Shown: positions 49,557 to 59,404 of the stretch, one piece after another | How the letters are laid out: every line of letters begins with the position of its first letter | How positions within the stretch are numbered: position 1 is the first letter of the stretch | Source: Mastigocoleus testarum BC008 | GTDB lineage: Bacteria; Cyanobacteriota; Cyanobacteriia; Cyanobacteriales; Nostocaceae | DNA length: 64,000 bases | Assembly (NCBI RefSeq): GCF_001456025.1 | Contig: NZ_LMTZ01000137.1 | Span: forward strand, 1-64,000 | Reading direction: 5' to 3' | Position numbers and translations under genes: made by a program | Notes under the pieces: model-generated | Seen by the model: the letters and a program-made list of their open reading frames with translations, nothing else | What the model was told of the DNA's origin: nothing | Database searches by the model: none

Positions 49557-50279
49557 GTGAAGAAAATCCTCATCCTCGGAGCTAATCCCAAAAATACAAC
49601 TAATCTACGTTTAGATGAAGAGGTACGAGAAATCAAAAAAACACTTCAACTATCTCTCAATCGGAATGACTTTCAAATCATCACTGAATCAGCGGTACAA
49701 GTTGATGATTTAATCCGTTTTTTATCTAACCATCAACCAACAATCGTTCATTTTGCAGGACATGGCTCTGGTGCTGATGGATTAGCTTTGGAAGATGATT
49801 CTGGGCAGATGCAACTGGTAAGTACAGAAGCCCTAGGAAAGTTATTTAGTTTGTTTCAACATATTATTGAATGTGTTTTGCTCAATGCTTGCTACTCAGA
49901 AGTTCAAGCTACTGAAATTCATCAACATATTGATTGTGTGATTGCGATGAATAAAGCGATTGGGGATAAAGCGGCAATTAAATTTAGCATCGGATTTTAT
50001 ACTGCTTTGTGGTCTGGAATGAATTATAAAGATTGTTTTCATATGGGTTTTACAAGTATTGATTTGCAGGGAATTCCTGAGTACTTAACCCCTGTAATTA
50101 AAATTCGGCAACGCAATCAAGGAGAACAGTCAATAAATTCTCCAATATCTGACGAAGAACCTGTTGGAAAACAGACAGTCAATCAAACAAATCAAAATCA
50201 AACCAACATAGCAAGTGGAAATACTGTCAGTGGAGATTTTAACTTCTCACCAAAGCAAGAAGGAACCAAAGATACTTAA
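49557..50279 (+). CDS. CHAT-domain caspase-like protease, likely effector
   Basis: 240 residues with a GTG start. The CHAT fold shows its dyad: His69 in IVHFAGHGSGADG and Cys112 in CVLLNACYSEVQA. The N-terminus (KILILGANPKNTTNLRLDEE) is the usual first strand of this group. After residue 190 a disordered linker leads to GNTVSGDFNFSPKQ (221-234), a motif repeated at the start of the next protein. No ribosome site is clear. Probably a protease or peptidase unleashed by its partner. Confidence 0.88.
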   Translation: MKKILILGANPKNTTNLRLDEEVREIKKTLQLSLNRNDFQIITESAVQVDDLIRFLSNHQPTIVHFAGHGSGADGLALEDDSGQMQLVSTEALGKLFSLFQHIIECVLLNACYSEVQATEIHQHIDCVIAMNKAIGDKAAIKFSIGFYTALWSGMNYKDCFHMGFTSIDLQGIPEYLTPVIKIRQRNQGEQSINSPISDEEPVGKQTVNQTNQNQTNIASGNTVSGDFNFSPKQEGTKDT

Positions 50280-50292
50280 GCAATAGTGAAGT

Positions 50293-53200
50293 ATGAGTCG
50301 ACCAAATCCTAAGCATAAATCTCAGAAACAAAACAACCTTGTTAAGAAGAATACTGTTGGTGGTAACCTTATTTTTGCACCTCAGCAGATTGATACATAT
50401 ATCGAGACTCAGATAGTAGAGATTTCGGTTGATAAGATTACTCATCAACCACTAATTAAGACTTCTCCTTATAAAGGAATTAAAAGATTTAATTTGGGAG
50501 ATAGAGAATACTTTTTTGGCCGTGATGCGCTCATTGCTAAATTATTCAATGCAGTCAACGAAAGTAGCTTTAGCTTGGTTTTAGGTGCTTCTGGAAGTGG
50601 TAAGTCATCAATAGTTCGTGCTGGGTTAATTCCTGAACTTAAGAAGTCCTTAGAATCACAAAAATTTTATGATTTTATCTTTACACCTAATCAAGATCCT
50701 TTTGAGTCTTTATATCGCTGTTTACTTAGTGAAGAAAAGGATTATCGCTTTAGTGAATCAGATGTTGATTTTGTTAGAGAAGGAAAAGATAATACACTGC
50801 CTCAATTGATTAGTAAATTGAAGAAAAATGAGGAACGGTGGTTTATATTTATTGACCAATTTGAACAATTATTTCTTAATATTGATCCAAAAAAGCTAAA
50901 TAGTTTTATTAAAGGAATTACTCAGGTTGCCAAAAAAGGAGATAGTTCTGTCAGAATTGTGTTAGCAATGCGGTCTGACTTCTTGGAACAGTTTAGTTTT
51001 TACAAAACTTTAGGTGAAATTGCAAATAAAAATAATATACATCTAGTTACTGAGATGTATCCAGATGAGCTACGACAAGCGATTGAGCAGCCAGCAGCTA
51101 AAAATGGAGTGGTATTTGAAAAAGGATTGGTTAAACAAATTATTAACGAGGTGGAAGGACAAAAAGGTTATCTTCCTTTACTACAATATACTTTAGATTT
51201 ACTCTGGCAAAAGGAATGTACAACTAAAGCTGCTGATGGTTGTTTCCATATTGAAGACCGCACTTTAAATAAGGCAAGTTATACAGATCTAGGAGGAGTA
51301 AGAGGTGCACTACAAAAGCGGGTTGATGAAATATATACAGGTATATGTGAAAAAAATGAAAATGGGGAATTAATTACCAAACAGATATTTTTGAAGTTGG
51401 TAAATATTGTTGAATCGGAATCGGGCAGTAGAGCAGTAAGTAGACGAGCTTACTACAATGAATTTGTTGGTGAATCTGTAAAAAATACCCTTAAGACTTT
51501 TGTTAATGAGAATTTACTAGTAAGTAATTATGAATATTCAAATCAAGAACAATTATCGATTGGAACCCCTAAAAAATTAACACAAAATGTAACAATTGAA
51601 ATAGCTCATGAGATTTTACTTTCGTCCTGGAATAAATTAAAATCCTGGTTGGAAGAAGAAAAAGAAGCGATTATATTAAAAAATTGGTTAGCTACCGAAG
51701 AAAGAAGGTGGTCCAAAGTTCGAGAAGAGAATAAATCTAAGGCATCTGAAGAACTTTTGAAGGGTTCAAGATTAGACCAGATATTAGAATTTCGAGATAA
51801 GAATGCTTTTGAAAAACTTGGTGGTTTAACTGAGAAAGAAAATCAGTTTATTGATGCTAGTGTGGGATTACGTGATAGAGAATACAAGCAACATGAACGG
51901 AGAAAGTTATTTACTATCTCAGGGCTGACTTTTGTTGCGGTCATATCCTTGATTGTTACTGGTATTTTATGGTGGCGTTTAGATATAAATAAAAAAAATG
52001 CGGATTTAATTATCCAAAACATTAACCTTGAAGAATTATGGTTGAGTAATGCTCCTCAACTGCAAGCTCTAACAGTAGGTATTGAAATTGGGAAAGAAAT
52101 TAAGAAAGAGAGTAAAGCAACACCAGAAACGCGAATGCGGGTGGCAGCATTGTTAAGGGAAATAGTTTATGGCATTAAAGAACATAATAGTTTAGAAAAG
52201 CATAACAATTGGGTCACAAGCGTAGCGTTTAGCCCCGATGGCAAAACTATTGCTTCTGCAAGTAGGGATAGTACCGTAAAGTTATGGAATTTGCAGGGAC
52301 AGGTAATGCAAACCCTAACAGGTCATGTGAAGGGTCTGACAAGTGTAGCATTTAGTCCTGATGGCAAAACTATCGCCACTGCAAGTTGGGACAGTACCAT
52401 AAAGTTATGGAATTTGCAGGGTCAGGTGATTCAAACCCTAACAGGTCATGGCGAAGGAGTCACAAGTATAGTATTTAGCCCCGACGGTAACACTATCGCT
52501 TCTGCTAGTGCTGACAGTACCGTAAAGTTATGGAATTTGCAGGGGCAGGTGATTCAAACCCTAAAAGGTCATCAAGAAACAGTCAATAGCGTAGCATTTA
52601 GCCCTGACGGCAACACTATCGCTACTGCAAGTTGGGACAATACCATAAAATTGTGGAATTTACAGGGTCAGGTGATTCAAACCCTAACAGGGCATATCGA
52701 TTGGGTTCGTAGCATAACATTTAGCCCCGACGGCAACACTATTGCTACTGTAAGTAATGACAACACGGTAAAATTGTGGAATTTGCAAGGGCAAGTAATT
52801 CAAACCCTAACAGGGCATAGCGATTCGGTCATAAGTATAGCATTTAGCCCTGACGGCAACACCATCGCTACTGGAAGTATGGACAAGACAGTAAAATTGT
52901 GGAATTTGCAAGGACAGGTGATTCAAACCCTAAAAGGACATGGCAAACAAGTTTTTAGTATAGCATTTAGCCCCAACAGCAACACCATCGCCACTGCAAA
53001 TGCGGACAAGACGGTAAAATTGTGGAATTTGCAAGGACAGGTGATTCAAACCCTAACAGGGCATAGTGACCCGGTCATAAGTGTAGCATTTAGCTCCAAC
53101 AGCAACACCATCGCTACTACAGATACGGACTACACCATAAAGTTGTGGAATTTGCAAGGACAGGTTATTCAAACCCTAACAGAGCATAGTGATTCAGTCA

Positions 53201-54129
53201 TAAGTGTAGCATTTAACCCCAACAGCGACACCATCGCTACTGCAAATGCAGACGACACCATCAAGTTGTGGAATTTGCAAGGACAGGTGATTCAAACCCT
53301 AACAGGACATGGCAAACAAGTCTTCAATATAGTATTTAGTCCTGACGGTAACACTATCGCTACTGCTAGTAGGGACAATACCATAAAATTGTGGAATTTG
53401 CAGAGGCAGACGATTAAAACCCTAACAGGGCATGGCGAAGAGGTCAATAGCATAACATTCAGTCCCAACGGCAAGACCATTGCTACTGCAAATGCAGAGA
53501 CGGTGAAATTGTGGAATTTGCAAGGAAAGGTTATTCAAACCCTAACAGGACATAGCAAACAAGTCTTTAGCATAATATTTAGCCCCGACGGTAACACTAT
53601 CGCTACTGCTAGTAGAGACAAGACTGTAAAGTTGTGGAATTTGCATGGGCAGGAAATTAAAACACTAACGGGACATAGCGAAAAAATCAATAGCATAGCA
53701 TTTAGCCGCGACGGCAAAACCATCGCTACTGCTAGCAAGGATAAAACCGTCAAGTTGTGGAATCTACAGGGGCAGATGATTAAAGCCCTAAGGGGACATA
53801 GCGAGGGGATCAATAGCGTGGTATTCAGCCTCGACGGCAAAACCATCGCTACTGCTAGTGACGACAAAACTGTGAAGCTGTGGAATTTGCAAGGACAAGC
53901 TATTAGAACCCTAACAGGACATGACAAAGCAATCGCAAGTGTAACATTTAGTTCCAACGGCAAAACCATCGCTTCTGCTAGTTACGACAAAACTGTGAAG
54001 TTATGGAATTTTGATTTGGATGACTTACTGGTGCAGGGTTGTAATTGGGCACGGGATTATCTAAAGAATAATCCCAATGTCAGTGAAGAAGATAAGAACT
54101 TATGTGATGACATTGGTAATAAAAAATGA
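50293..54129 (+). CDS. nSTAND1 ATPase with TM and 15 WD40 repeats
   Basis: 1278-residue sensor-type protein. NTVGGNLIFAPQQ (residues 20-32) echoes the CHAT partner's tail. The nSTAND1 ATPase starts at SPYKGIKRFNLGDREYFFGR, with Walker A GASGSGKS (98-105) and Walker B WFIFIDQFEQLF (about 185). One membrane segment (FTISGLTFVAVISLIVTGIL, about 538-558) precedes fifteen WD40 repeats from about residue 635, each with TIATAS-D-TVKLWNLQGQ. It starts 13 bases after the CHAT gene. STAND proteins oligomerise on sensing a trigger and activate an effector. Confidence 0.92.
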   Translation: MSRPNPKHKSQKQNNLVKKNTVGGNLIFAPQQIDTYIETQIVEISVDKITHQPLIKTSPYKGIKRFNLGDREYFFGRDALIAKLFNAVNESSFSLVLGASGSGKSSIVRAGLIPELKKSLESQKFYDFIFTPNQDPFESLYRCLLSEEKDYRFSESDVDFVREGKDNTLPQLISKLKKNEERWFIFIDQFEQLFLNIDPKKLNSFIKGITQVAKKGDSSVRIVLAMRSDFLEQFSFYKTLGEIANKNNIHLVTEMYPDELRQAIEQPAAKNGVVFEKGLVKQIINEVEGQKGYLPLLQYTLDLLWQKECTTKAADGCFHIEDRTLNKASYTDLGGVRGALQKRVDEIYTGICEKNENGELITKQIFLKLVNIVESESGSRAVSRRAYYNEFVGESVKNTLKTFVNENLLVSNYEYSNQEQLSIGTPKKLTQNVTIEIAHEILLSSWNKLKSWLEEEKEAIILKNWLATEERRWSKVREENKSKASEELLKGSRLDQILEFRDKNAFEKLGGLTEKENQFIDASVGLRDREYKQHERRKLFTISGLTFVAVISLIVTGILWWRLDINKKNADLIIQNINLEELWLSNAPQLQALTVGIEIGKEIKKESKATPETRMRVAALLREIVYGIKEHNSLEKHNNWVTSVAFSPDGKTIASASRDSTVKLWNLQGQVMQTLTGHVKGLTSVAFSPDGKTIATASWDSTIKLWNLQGQVIQTLTGHGEGVTSIVFSPDGNTIASASADSTVKLWNLQGQVIQTLKGHQETVNSVAFSPDGNTIATASWDNTIKLWNLQGQVIQTLTGHIDWVRSITFSPDGNTIATVSNDNTVKLWNLQGQVIQTLTGHSDSVISIAFSPDGNTIATGSMDKTVKLWNLQGQVIQTLKGHGKQVFSIAFSPNSNTIATANADKTVKLWNLQGQVIQTLTGHSDPVISVAFSSNSNTIATTDTDYTIKLWNLQGQVIQTLTEHSDSVISVAFNPNSDTIATANADDTIKLWNLQGQVIQTLTGHGKQVFNIVFSPDGNTIATASRDNTIKLWNLQRQTIKTLTGHGEEVNSITFSPNGKTIATANAETVKLWNLQGKVIQTLTGHSKQVFSIIFSPDGNTIATASRDKTVKLWNLHGQEIKTLTGHSEKINSIAFSRDGKTIATASKDKTVKLWNLQGQMIKALRGHSEGINSVVFSLDGKTIATASDDKTVKLWNLQGQAIRTLTGHDKAIASVTFSSNGKTIASASYDKTVKLWNFDLDDLLVQGCNWARDYLKNNPNVSEEDKNLCDDIGNKK
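52207..54010 (+). repeat. 123-base tandem repeats encoding WD40 blades
   Basis: Fifteen 41-residue units; the segments AAGTTATGGAATTTGCAGGG and CAGGTGATTCAAACCCTAAC recur almost unchanged. Unit 11 lacks one codon (NAETVKL). Variation is concentrated in the loop around HSDSVISI/HGKQVFSI, the exposed face. Confidence 0.9.
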
Positions 54130-54678
54130 AGCTTGTTTGAGATGGAGGTGTTGCAAAGGTGTTGGTATCAACTTAAATTCAATACCCGTGAATGAAATCG
54201 ATAAGCAACAAAAAATCTAACAACTAAAGAATTCTATTAAAATGAGTTTTTTATTAGGAAATATCCAAATAAAATCGATAAATGCTGATTAATAATTGAC
54301 GAATATATCAGATTATTTATTAATATAAAATGATAAAATTATGAGTATATTTTGGCAATTATATTTCATTGATAGCAAAGCAAATTTTTGATTCGATAAT
54401 GACAATTAAGTACATAGGCATAAAAAACCGTGAACGCCACTAAAACCTTGCTTTCTTTTTTCTTGCACACTGAGGCAGAGCTACGAACAGATTTTTACAG
54501 CACTTTGCAAGTAAATGAAGTACAAAACTATATCCTTAAACTCTTGTTATATCAGCATTAATGTCCGTTTGAATCTACCTCACCAACCTGAAATATGCTG
54601 TAAATTAATTTTTTAGCATACTAAGTACCGAACAGCCTAAAGTAATTAATTTTAAATACTCTAGCTGCCTTTAGATAT
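54130..54678. other. gene-free AT-rich stretch with E6 end fragment
   Basis: TTAAGTACATAGGCATAAAA and AACCGT at 54405-54432 match the left boundary of element E6, but the right half is missing. No gene. Confidence 0.55.
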
Positions 54679-55449
54679 CTATTTTTTTTGAGCGAATAAA
54701 AGAATAGATAAATATGGTCTATTAATAAACCCTCCATGATTATTTAATATTTGTTCGACGATATTAGATATATTATTTTTTTTATCTTCATTGAAATCTT
54801 GATAAACTGTTCGAGTTTTCAATAAATTTAGATATTGTTGTGAATCATAATTAATAGACCAAGGATACTGTTTCACCAGCAATTTTTTGAAACACAAACT
54901 ATTATTAATCCAATTTTCTCTTTTTTGTATTAGTGAATCAATTGAGGGTGGGTTGTATACCATTTGTGGTGCATACTTTTTAAATGCTTCATTGAGTGAT
55001 TGAAATGCTGGAGTATCAGCTAAAGGGGAAAAATTCCAAAAAAATGCAATATGACCATTTTCTTTCAAAGTTTGTGCAACTTTTGGATAGCCAATTTCAC
55101 GATCAACCCAGTGAAAAGCTTGAGCGGATATTGCTAAATCAAAGTATTGTGGTTGCAATTTCCAATCCTCAAAAGTAACTGTCTCAAATGTGACTGTTGG
55201 ATATGAAGACATGTTTTGCTTGGCGATCGCAATTAAGTTAGGACCTGGTTCCAAACAATGGATAGCGTAACCTTTTTGAGCAAATGGAATAGTTCCCTGA
55301 CCAGTACCTGTACCAATATCTAAAATTGAAGCTGAGTTTTTTAGCTCAGCCAAATGAATGATATCTTCAATCAATTGTTCTGGATAAGTAGGGCGTGCTT
55401 TATCATATATTTGTGCAACTTTGTCGAATGATTGACTACGCTTTTTCAT
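54679..55449 (-). CDS. class I SAM methyltransferase, copy 1
   Basis: 256 residues. Motif I is ILDIGTGTGQGTIPFAQKGY, followed by HCLEPGPNLIAIAKQNM and the FDLAISAQAFHWVDREIGYP acceptor region, typical of small-molecule class I methyltransferases. Substrate unknown. About 80 per cent identical to copy 2, which lies 140 bases away. Confidence 0.85.
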   Translation of the reverse strand: MKKRSQSFDKVAQIYDKARPTYPEQLIEDIIHLAELKNSASILDIGTGTGQGTIPFAQKGYAIHCLEPGPNLIAIAKQNMSSYPTVTFETVTFEDWKLQPQYFDLAISAQAFHWVDREIGYPKVAQTLKENGHIAFFWNFSPLADTPAFQSLNEAFKKYAPQMVYNPPSIDSLIQKRENWINNSLCFKKLLVKQYPWSINYDSQQYLNLLKTRTVYQDFNEDKKNNISNIVEQILNNHGGFINRPYLSILLFAQKK

Positions 55450-55473
55450 CTTTTTTAGTAACGTAAATAGTGA

Positions 55474-55543
55474 TTGACAGCAAAACCTAATCCAACGGTT
55501 GTACCTTACGGTTCACTTTCAACACCTTGTGTTGATTCTCAAT
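55474..55543 (+). pseudogene. 3' remnant of a second haemagglutinin gene
   Basis: LTAKPNPTVVPYGSLSTPC then VDSQ and a stop, nearly identical to the end of the TPS protein (58850-58905). It sits between the two methyltransferase copies and joins the flank shared by both at GTAAATAGTGATTG. Confidence 0.8.
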
Positions 55544-55587
55544 AAAAAAATAATTAATTTTCAATACCCGGCTGTGTCTTTAGGTGC

Positions 55588-56358
55588 CTATATTTTTTGA
55601 GCGAAGAAGAGGACAGATAAATAGGAAAGGGTAATAAATCCCCCATGATTACTGAATATTTCTTCAACAATATTAGATATATTATTTTTGTCGTTATCAT
55701 CAAAATTTTGATAAAAAGTTTGAGTTTTCAATAAGTTTATATACTCCTTTGAATCGTGGTTAATAGACCAAGGATACTGTTTCATAACTAAATTTTTAAA
55801 ACACAAACTATTATTAATCCAATTTTCTCTTTTTTGTATCAATGAATCAATTGAAGATTGCTTACTTGAGACTCGGGTTACATATTTTTGAAAGGCTGAT
55901 TTAAGTGATTGAGTTATTGGAGTATCCACTGAAAGAGAAAAATTCCAAAAAAATGCAATATGACCATTTTTTTTTAAGGCTTGTGCAACTTTTGGATAAC
56001 CAATTTCACGATTAACCCAGTGAAAAGCTTGAGCAGATATTGCCAAATCAAAGTATTGTGGTTGTAATTTCCAATTCTCAAAAGTAACCGTCTCAAATGT
56101 GACTTTTGGATATGAAGACATGTTTTGCTTAGCGATCGCAATTAAGTTAGGACCCGGCTCCAAACAATGTATAGCGTAACCTTTTTGTGCAAATGGGATG
56201 GTTCCCTGACCAGTACCTGTACCAATATCTAAAATTGAGGCTTTATCCTGAATAGCAGCCAAATGAGTGATATCTTCAATCAATTGTTCTGGATAAGTGG
56301 GGCGTGCTTTATCATATATTTGTGCAATTTTGTCGAATGATTGACTACGTTTTTTCAT
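55588..56358 (-). CDS. class I SAM methyltransferase, copy 2
   Basis: 256 residues from ATG 56358 (MKKRSQSFDKIAQIYDKARP). Same motifs as copy 1; differences are concentrated around residues 105-160. The start region (CQSLFTLL before the ATG) is also shared, so a block including the promoter side was duplicated. Divergent from the haemagglutinin gene. Confidence 0.85.
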   Translation of the reverse strand: MKKRSQSFDKIAQIYDKARPTYPEQLIEDITHLAAIQDKASILDIGTGTGQGTIPFAQKGYAIHCLEPGPNLIAIAKQNMSSYPKVTFETVTFENWKLQPQYFDLAISAQAFHWVNREIGYPKVAQALKKNGHIAFFWNFSLSVDTPITQSLKSAFQKYVTRVSSKQSSIDSLIQKRENWINNSLCFKNLVMKQYPWSINHDSKEYINLLKTQTFYQNFDDNDKNNISNIVEEIFSNHGGFITLSYLSVLFFAQKI

Positions 56359-56654
56359 ATTGTTTAGCAACGTAAATAGTGATTGGCATTTTGGCAATTT
56401 AATGTCTCTTGTTTAAGATAGCAACTATTTATCTCCATATTTAGTGGTAACCATTATCCCATGAATTAATATCTAAATTTGTATATATTTGCAAAAAAAA
56501 TTGACATTCAAATTTTGACACTTTATTGTGATGTATTGATATCAAAACACTGAATTAATTAATTTCATTTGATAATAGTGAAACTGTACAAGCTTGCACA
56601 GATTATCTTAGAATAAGCAAAAATCAAATCTGTAAAAGATAATAGATATTGAGG

Positions 56655-58946
56655 ATGAGAAAAAGTCGTTTTTTTTGGCTTATAAGATGTAGTTTTTTGT
56701 TATCTATATTAAATCCAATGCCAAGTGTGGCACAAATTGTTCCAGATAACTCTGGGATCAAATCCAAGATAAGCCGAGAGGGAAATACAAATATCATTAC
56801 TGGGGGAAGTCAAGCAGGAAATAATTTATTCCACAGTTTTGAAAAATTTTCTGTACCTAATGGAGATAGAGCATTTTTAAAAAATGACTTAGATATTGAA
56901 AATATTTTGATTCGAGTCACGGGGTCATCTGTTTCTCACATAGATGGGTTACTCCAAGCGAATGGTAAGGCTAACCTGTTTTTCCTTAATCGGAATGGTA
57001 TTTCTTTTGGTGCAAATGCTCGGTTAAATATTGGTGGTTCGTTTATTGGTAGCACCGCAAATAGTATCAAATTTGCAGATGGCAGTAGTTTTGATGTTAA
57101 CTCTTCTAAAGCAGAGACACTTTTAACAGTTAGTGTACCGATTGGTTTGGGTTTTGCAAGTAATCCAGGAAGTATTGGTGTTGTTGGTGATGGAAAAGGT
57201 ATAAGAAAAAGTTTAAAGCTAATAGATACTACCACTGGTTTACGTGTCCAGCCAGATAAAACTTTAGCTTTAGTGGGTGGTGATTTGGTATTCAAGGGCG
57301 CAACCTTGAAAACAGCAGGAGGACGTATTGAATTGGGTAGTGTAGTTAGCTCAGGTTTAGTAAAACTAACTCCGAATAGTAAAGGCTGGGCATTAAGATA
57401 CTCCCAGTTCCCAACTTTTGGAGACATACGTTTGTATGAAGCCACCGCAGTTGATGCCAGCGGAAAAGGTGGCGGTGATATACAAATACAAGGTAAGAGC
57501 TTGAATTTAGAAAGTGGATCTCAAATTGAGACAAGTACACTGGGAGGAGGAGTAGGGGGAGTATTAAGGATTCGTGTTTCAGATTCAGTAAATTTGATTG
57601 GATCGTCAAAACTTCCATCTTTCGTTAATACCAGTATATCCAGTTTAGTTTATCCAAAAGCTGCTGGTAATGGTGGAGATTTAAAGATTGAAGCGAGGTG
57701 GTTAAATATTCGTGATGGAGCAACTATAGCTGCTGGTACTTATGGTTCTGGAAATGCTAGTTCGGTGGAAATATTAGCTCGTGATGAAGTGACATTGAGC
57801 AGAAAACCAACAAGGCGTGGAGGTAGTTCAATATCAAGTTCGGGGTACAGAGGATCTACTGGAAATGGAGGTAATATCAATATTCAAACTAGGCGATTAA
57901 TTTTGCATTCTGGTGGAATAATGTCATCAGGTTCTTTTGGGGAAGGAGTGGGAGGTGAAATATCTTTAAAAGCCTCCGAAGAAGTCAAAGTAACTGGAGT
58001 ATCTTTGACTGGTAATTCTCCCAGCAGGATATCGACTAGAACAGTAGGGCGAGGAAATGCCGGAGGTGTATCGATAAAAACTAAAAAATTAACCTTAAGC
58101 GATGGTGGTAGGGTTGTTATTGGTGGCGAAAAGACAGCAAGTTTTGTAACTTCCATTAAGCCAGGAAAAGGAAATGCTGGATCTTTGCGGGTCGAGGCTA
58201 ACAGTATTAAGTTAGAGAAAGGTAAAATATCATCTGCGACTGCAAGAGAAGCAGGAAGAGGTACAGGAGGAGAAGGAGGAAATATTTTTTTGAAATCTGG
58301 TGACTTGCAATTAAGTAATAGCGAAATCACAACAAGTGCCGGGGGTAGTGGCAACGGTGGTAATATAAAAATCGCAGCAGAAGCGATCGCAATTCTCAAA
58401 AACAGCAGTATAAGAGCAAATGCCATTAGAGGAAACGGTGGCAATATAAACATCAAAGCAACAGGATTGTTCGTTTCTCCTGACAGTTCAATCACAGCGA
58501 CTTCAGAGAGAGGAGTAGACGGGATAGTAAATATTGATACTCCGAACCCGAATCTTTCTGGAGCAATTAAGCCAGTGGTAGAAATAGAAAATAATTCCAA
58601 GCCACGAGTGCTCTGTGCAGTAGAAAACGATGTTGTAGACAGAGCAGCAGAAGGAGAATTTTACATTTTTGGTGCCAACATTGGACCGAGTCCTTTCGAC
58701 ATTCTTGATGATGATCTTGGGTGGCATGATACTACAGACACAAATCAAGAAACTTCCCAAAAAGAAACAATTGATGTTAGTGATCCACCAATGGAAGAAT
58801 ACTTAGAAGCGCAAGGTGCGGCGTGGAATCCAGATGGCACAATTCGGCTGACAGCAAAGCCTAATCCAACAGTTGTACCTTATGGTTCACTTTCAACACC
58901 TTGCGCACAGCAGCAAGCATCTGAAAATATAGCAAATAACAAATAA
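56655..58946 (+). CDS. TPS-type filamentous haemagglutinin-like secreted protein
   Basis: 763 residues; a TTG two codons earlier is an alternative start. A signal peptide (FLLSILNPMPSVAQ) leads to the two-partner-secretion domain with NLFHSFEKFSVPNGD, NLFFLNRNGISFGANARLNI and GGSFIGSTANSIKFADG. The rest is right-handed beta-helix repeats rich in G, N and S (SGNASSVEILARDEVTLS). Exported across the outer membrane by a TpsB partner, which here is truncated. Followed at 10 bases by that partner. Confidence 0.88.
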   Translation: MRKSRFFWLIRCSFLLSILNPMPSVAQIVPDNSGIKSKISREGNTNIITGGSQAGNNLFHSFEKFSVPNGDRAFLKNDLDIENILIRVTGSSVSHIDGLLQANGKANLFFLNRNGISFGANARLNIGGSFIGSTANSIKFADGSSFDVNSSKAETLLTVSVPIGLGFASNPGSIGVVGDGKGIRKSLKLIDTTTGLRVQPDKTLALVGGDLVFKGATLKTAGGRIELGSVVSSGLVKLTPNSKGWALRYSQFPTFGDIRLYEATAVDASGKGGGDIQIQGKSLNLESGSQIETSTLGGGVGGVLRIRVSDSVNLIGSSKLPSFVNTSISSLVYPKAAGNGGDLKIEARWLNIRDGATIAAGTYGSGNASSVEILARDEVTLSRKPTRRGGSSISSSGYRGSTGNGGNINIQTRRLILHSGGIMSSGSFGEGVGGEISLKASEEVKVTGVSLTGNSPSRISTRTVGRGNAGGVSIKTKKLTLSDGGRVVIGGEKTASFVTSIKPGKGNAGSLRVEANSIKLEKGKISSATAREAGRGTGGEGGNIFLKSGDLQLSNSEITTSAGGSGNGGNIKIAAEAIAILKNSSIRANAIRGNGGNINIKATGLFVSPDSSITATSERGVDGIVNIDTPNPNLSGAIKPVVEIENNSKPRVLCAVENDVVDRAAEGEFYIFGANIGPSPFDILDDDLGWHDTTDTNQETSQKETIDVSDPPMEEYLEAQGAAWNPDGTIRLTAKPNPTVVPYGSLSTPCAQQQASENIANNK

Positions 58947-58956
58947 ATAACTTTTC

Positions 58957-59292
58957 ATGATGGATAGGCTTTTCAGAAAACCTATTAATTTTTTGCAGGG
59001 TGTTGTTGTATTCTTGTTTGTAATCACAAACTCACCAGCCCAAGGGCAAATAAAACAAGAATATTTACCTCAATCTCAATCAAATCAAATTCTTCAGTTA
59101 GATGGAAATGTAAACAAGCCTGTACAATTCAGAATAAAAAAATTTGAATTTAAAGCAATACCTTCGCCAATTTACGAGGATGAGTTGATGTATAAACTCC
59201 CATTTTTACGATCTTTGGCAAAAACAATAAGTCTTAAAAATTCCTTCACGGTTTTGCGCAAGGTTATTTTTAACGTATTGCCTACAGTATAA
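58957..59292 (+). pseudogene. TpsB-like outer-membrane translocator, N-terminus only
   Basis: 111 residues of a usual 550 or more: signal sequence (GVVVFLFVITNSPAQGQ) and the start of a POTRA domain (VQFRIKKFEFKAIPSPIYED). The beta-barrel is missing; the frame ends soon after a LRSLAKTISLKNS stretch of unrelated look. The haemagglutinin therefore has no partner encoded here. Confidence 0.7.
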
Positions 59293-59404
59293 AGGTTCCA
59301 AGAGTTCAGACTATCTTGTAAGCGAAACGCTGATATATGGGTTGTTTTGCCATTTTTGCCAAAATTTTTCTAGGCTCTTATTTTGGCAAAGGCATTGATT
59401 TTTA

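Noticed and set aside
53292..53969. Long antisense frames over the WD40 region and over the haemagglutinin gene
   Set aside because: They are by-products of repeated codons in the sense genes.
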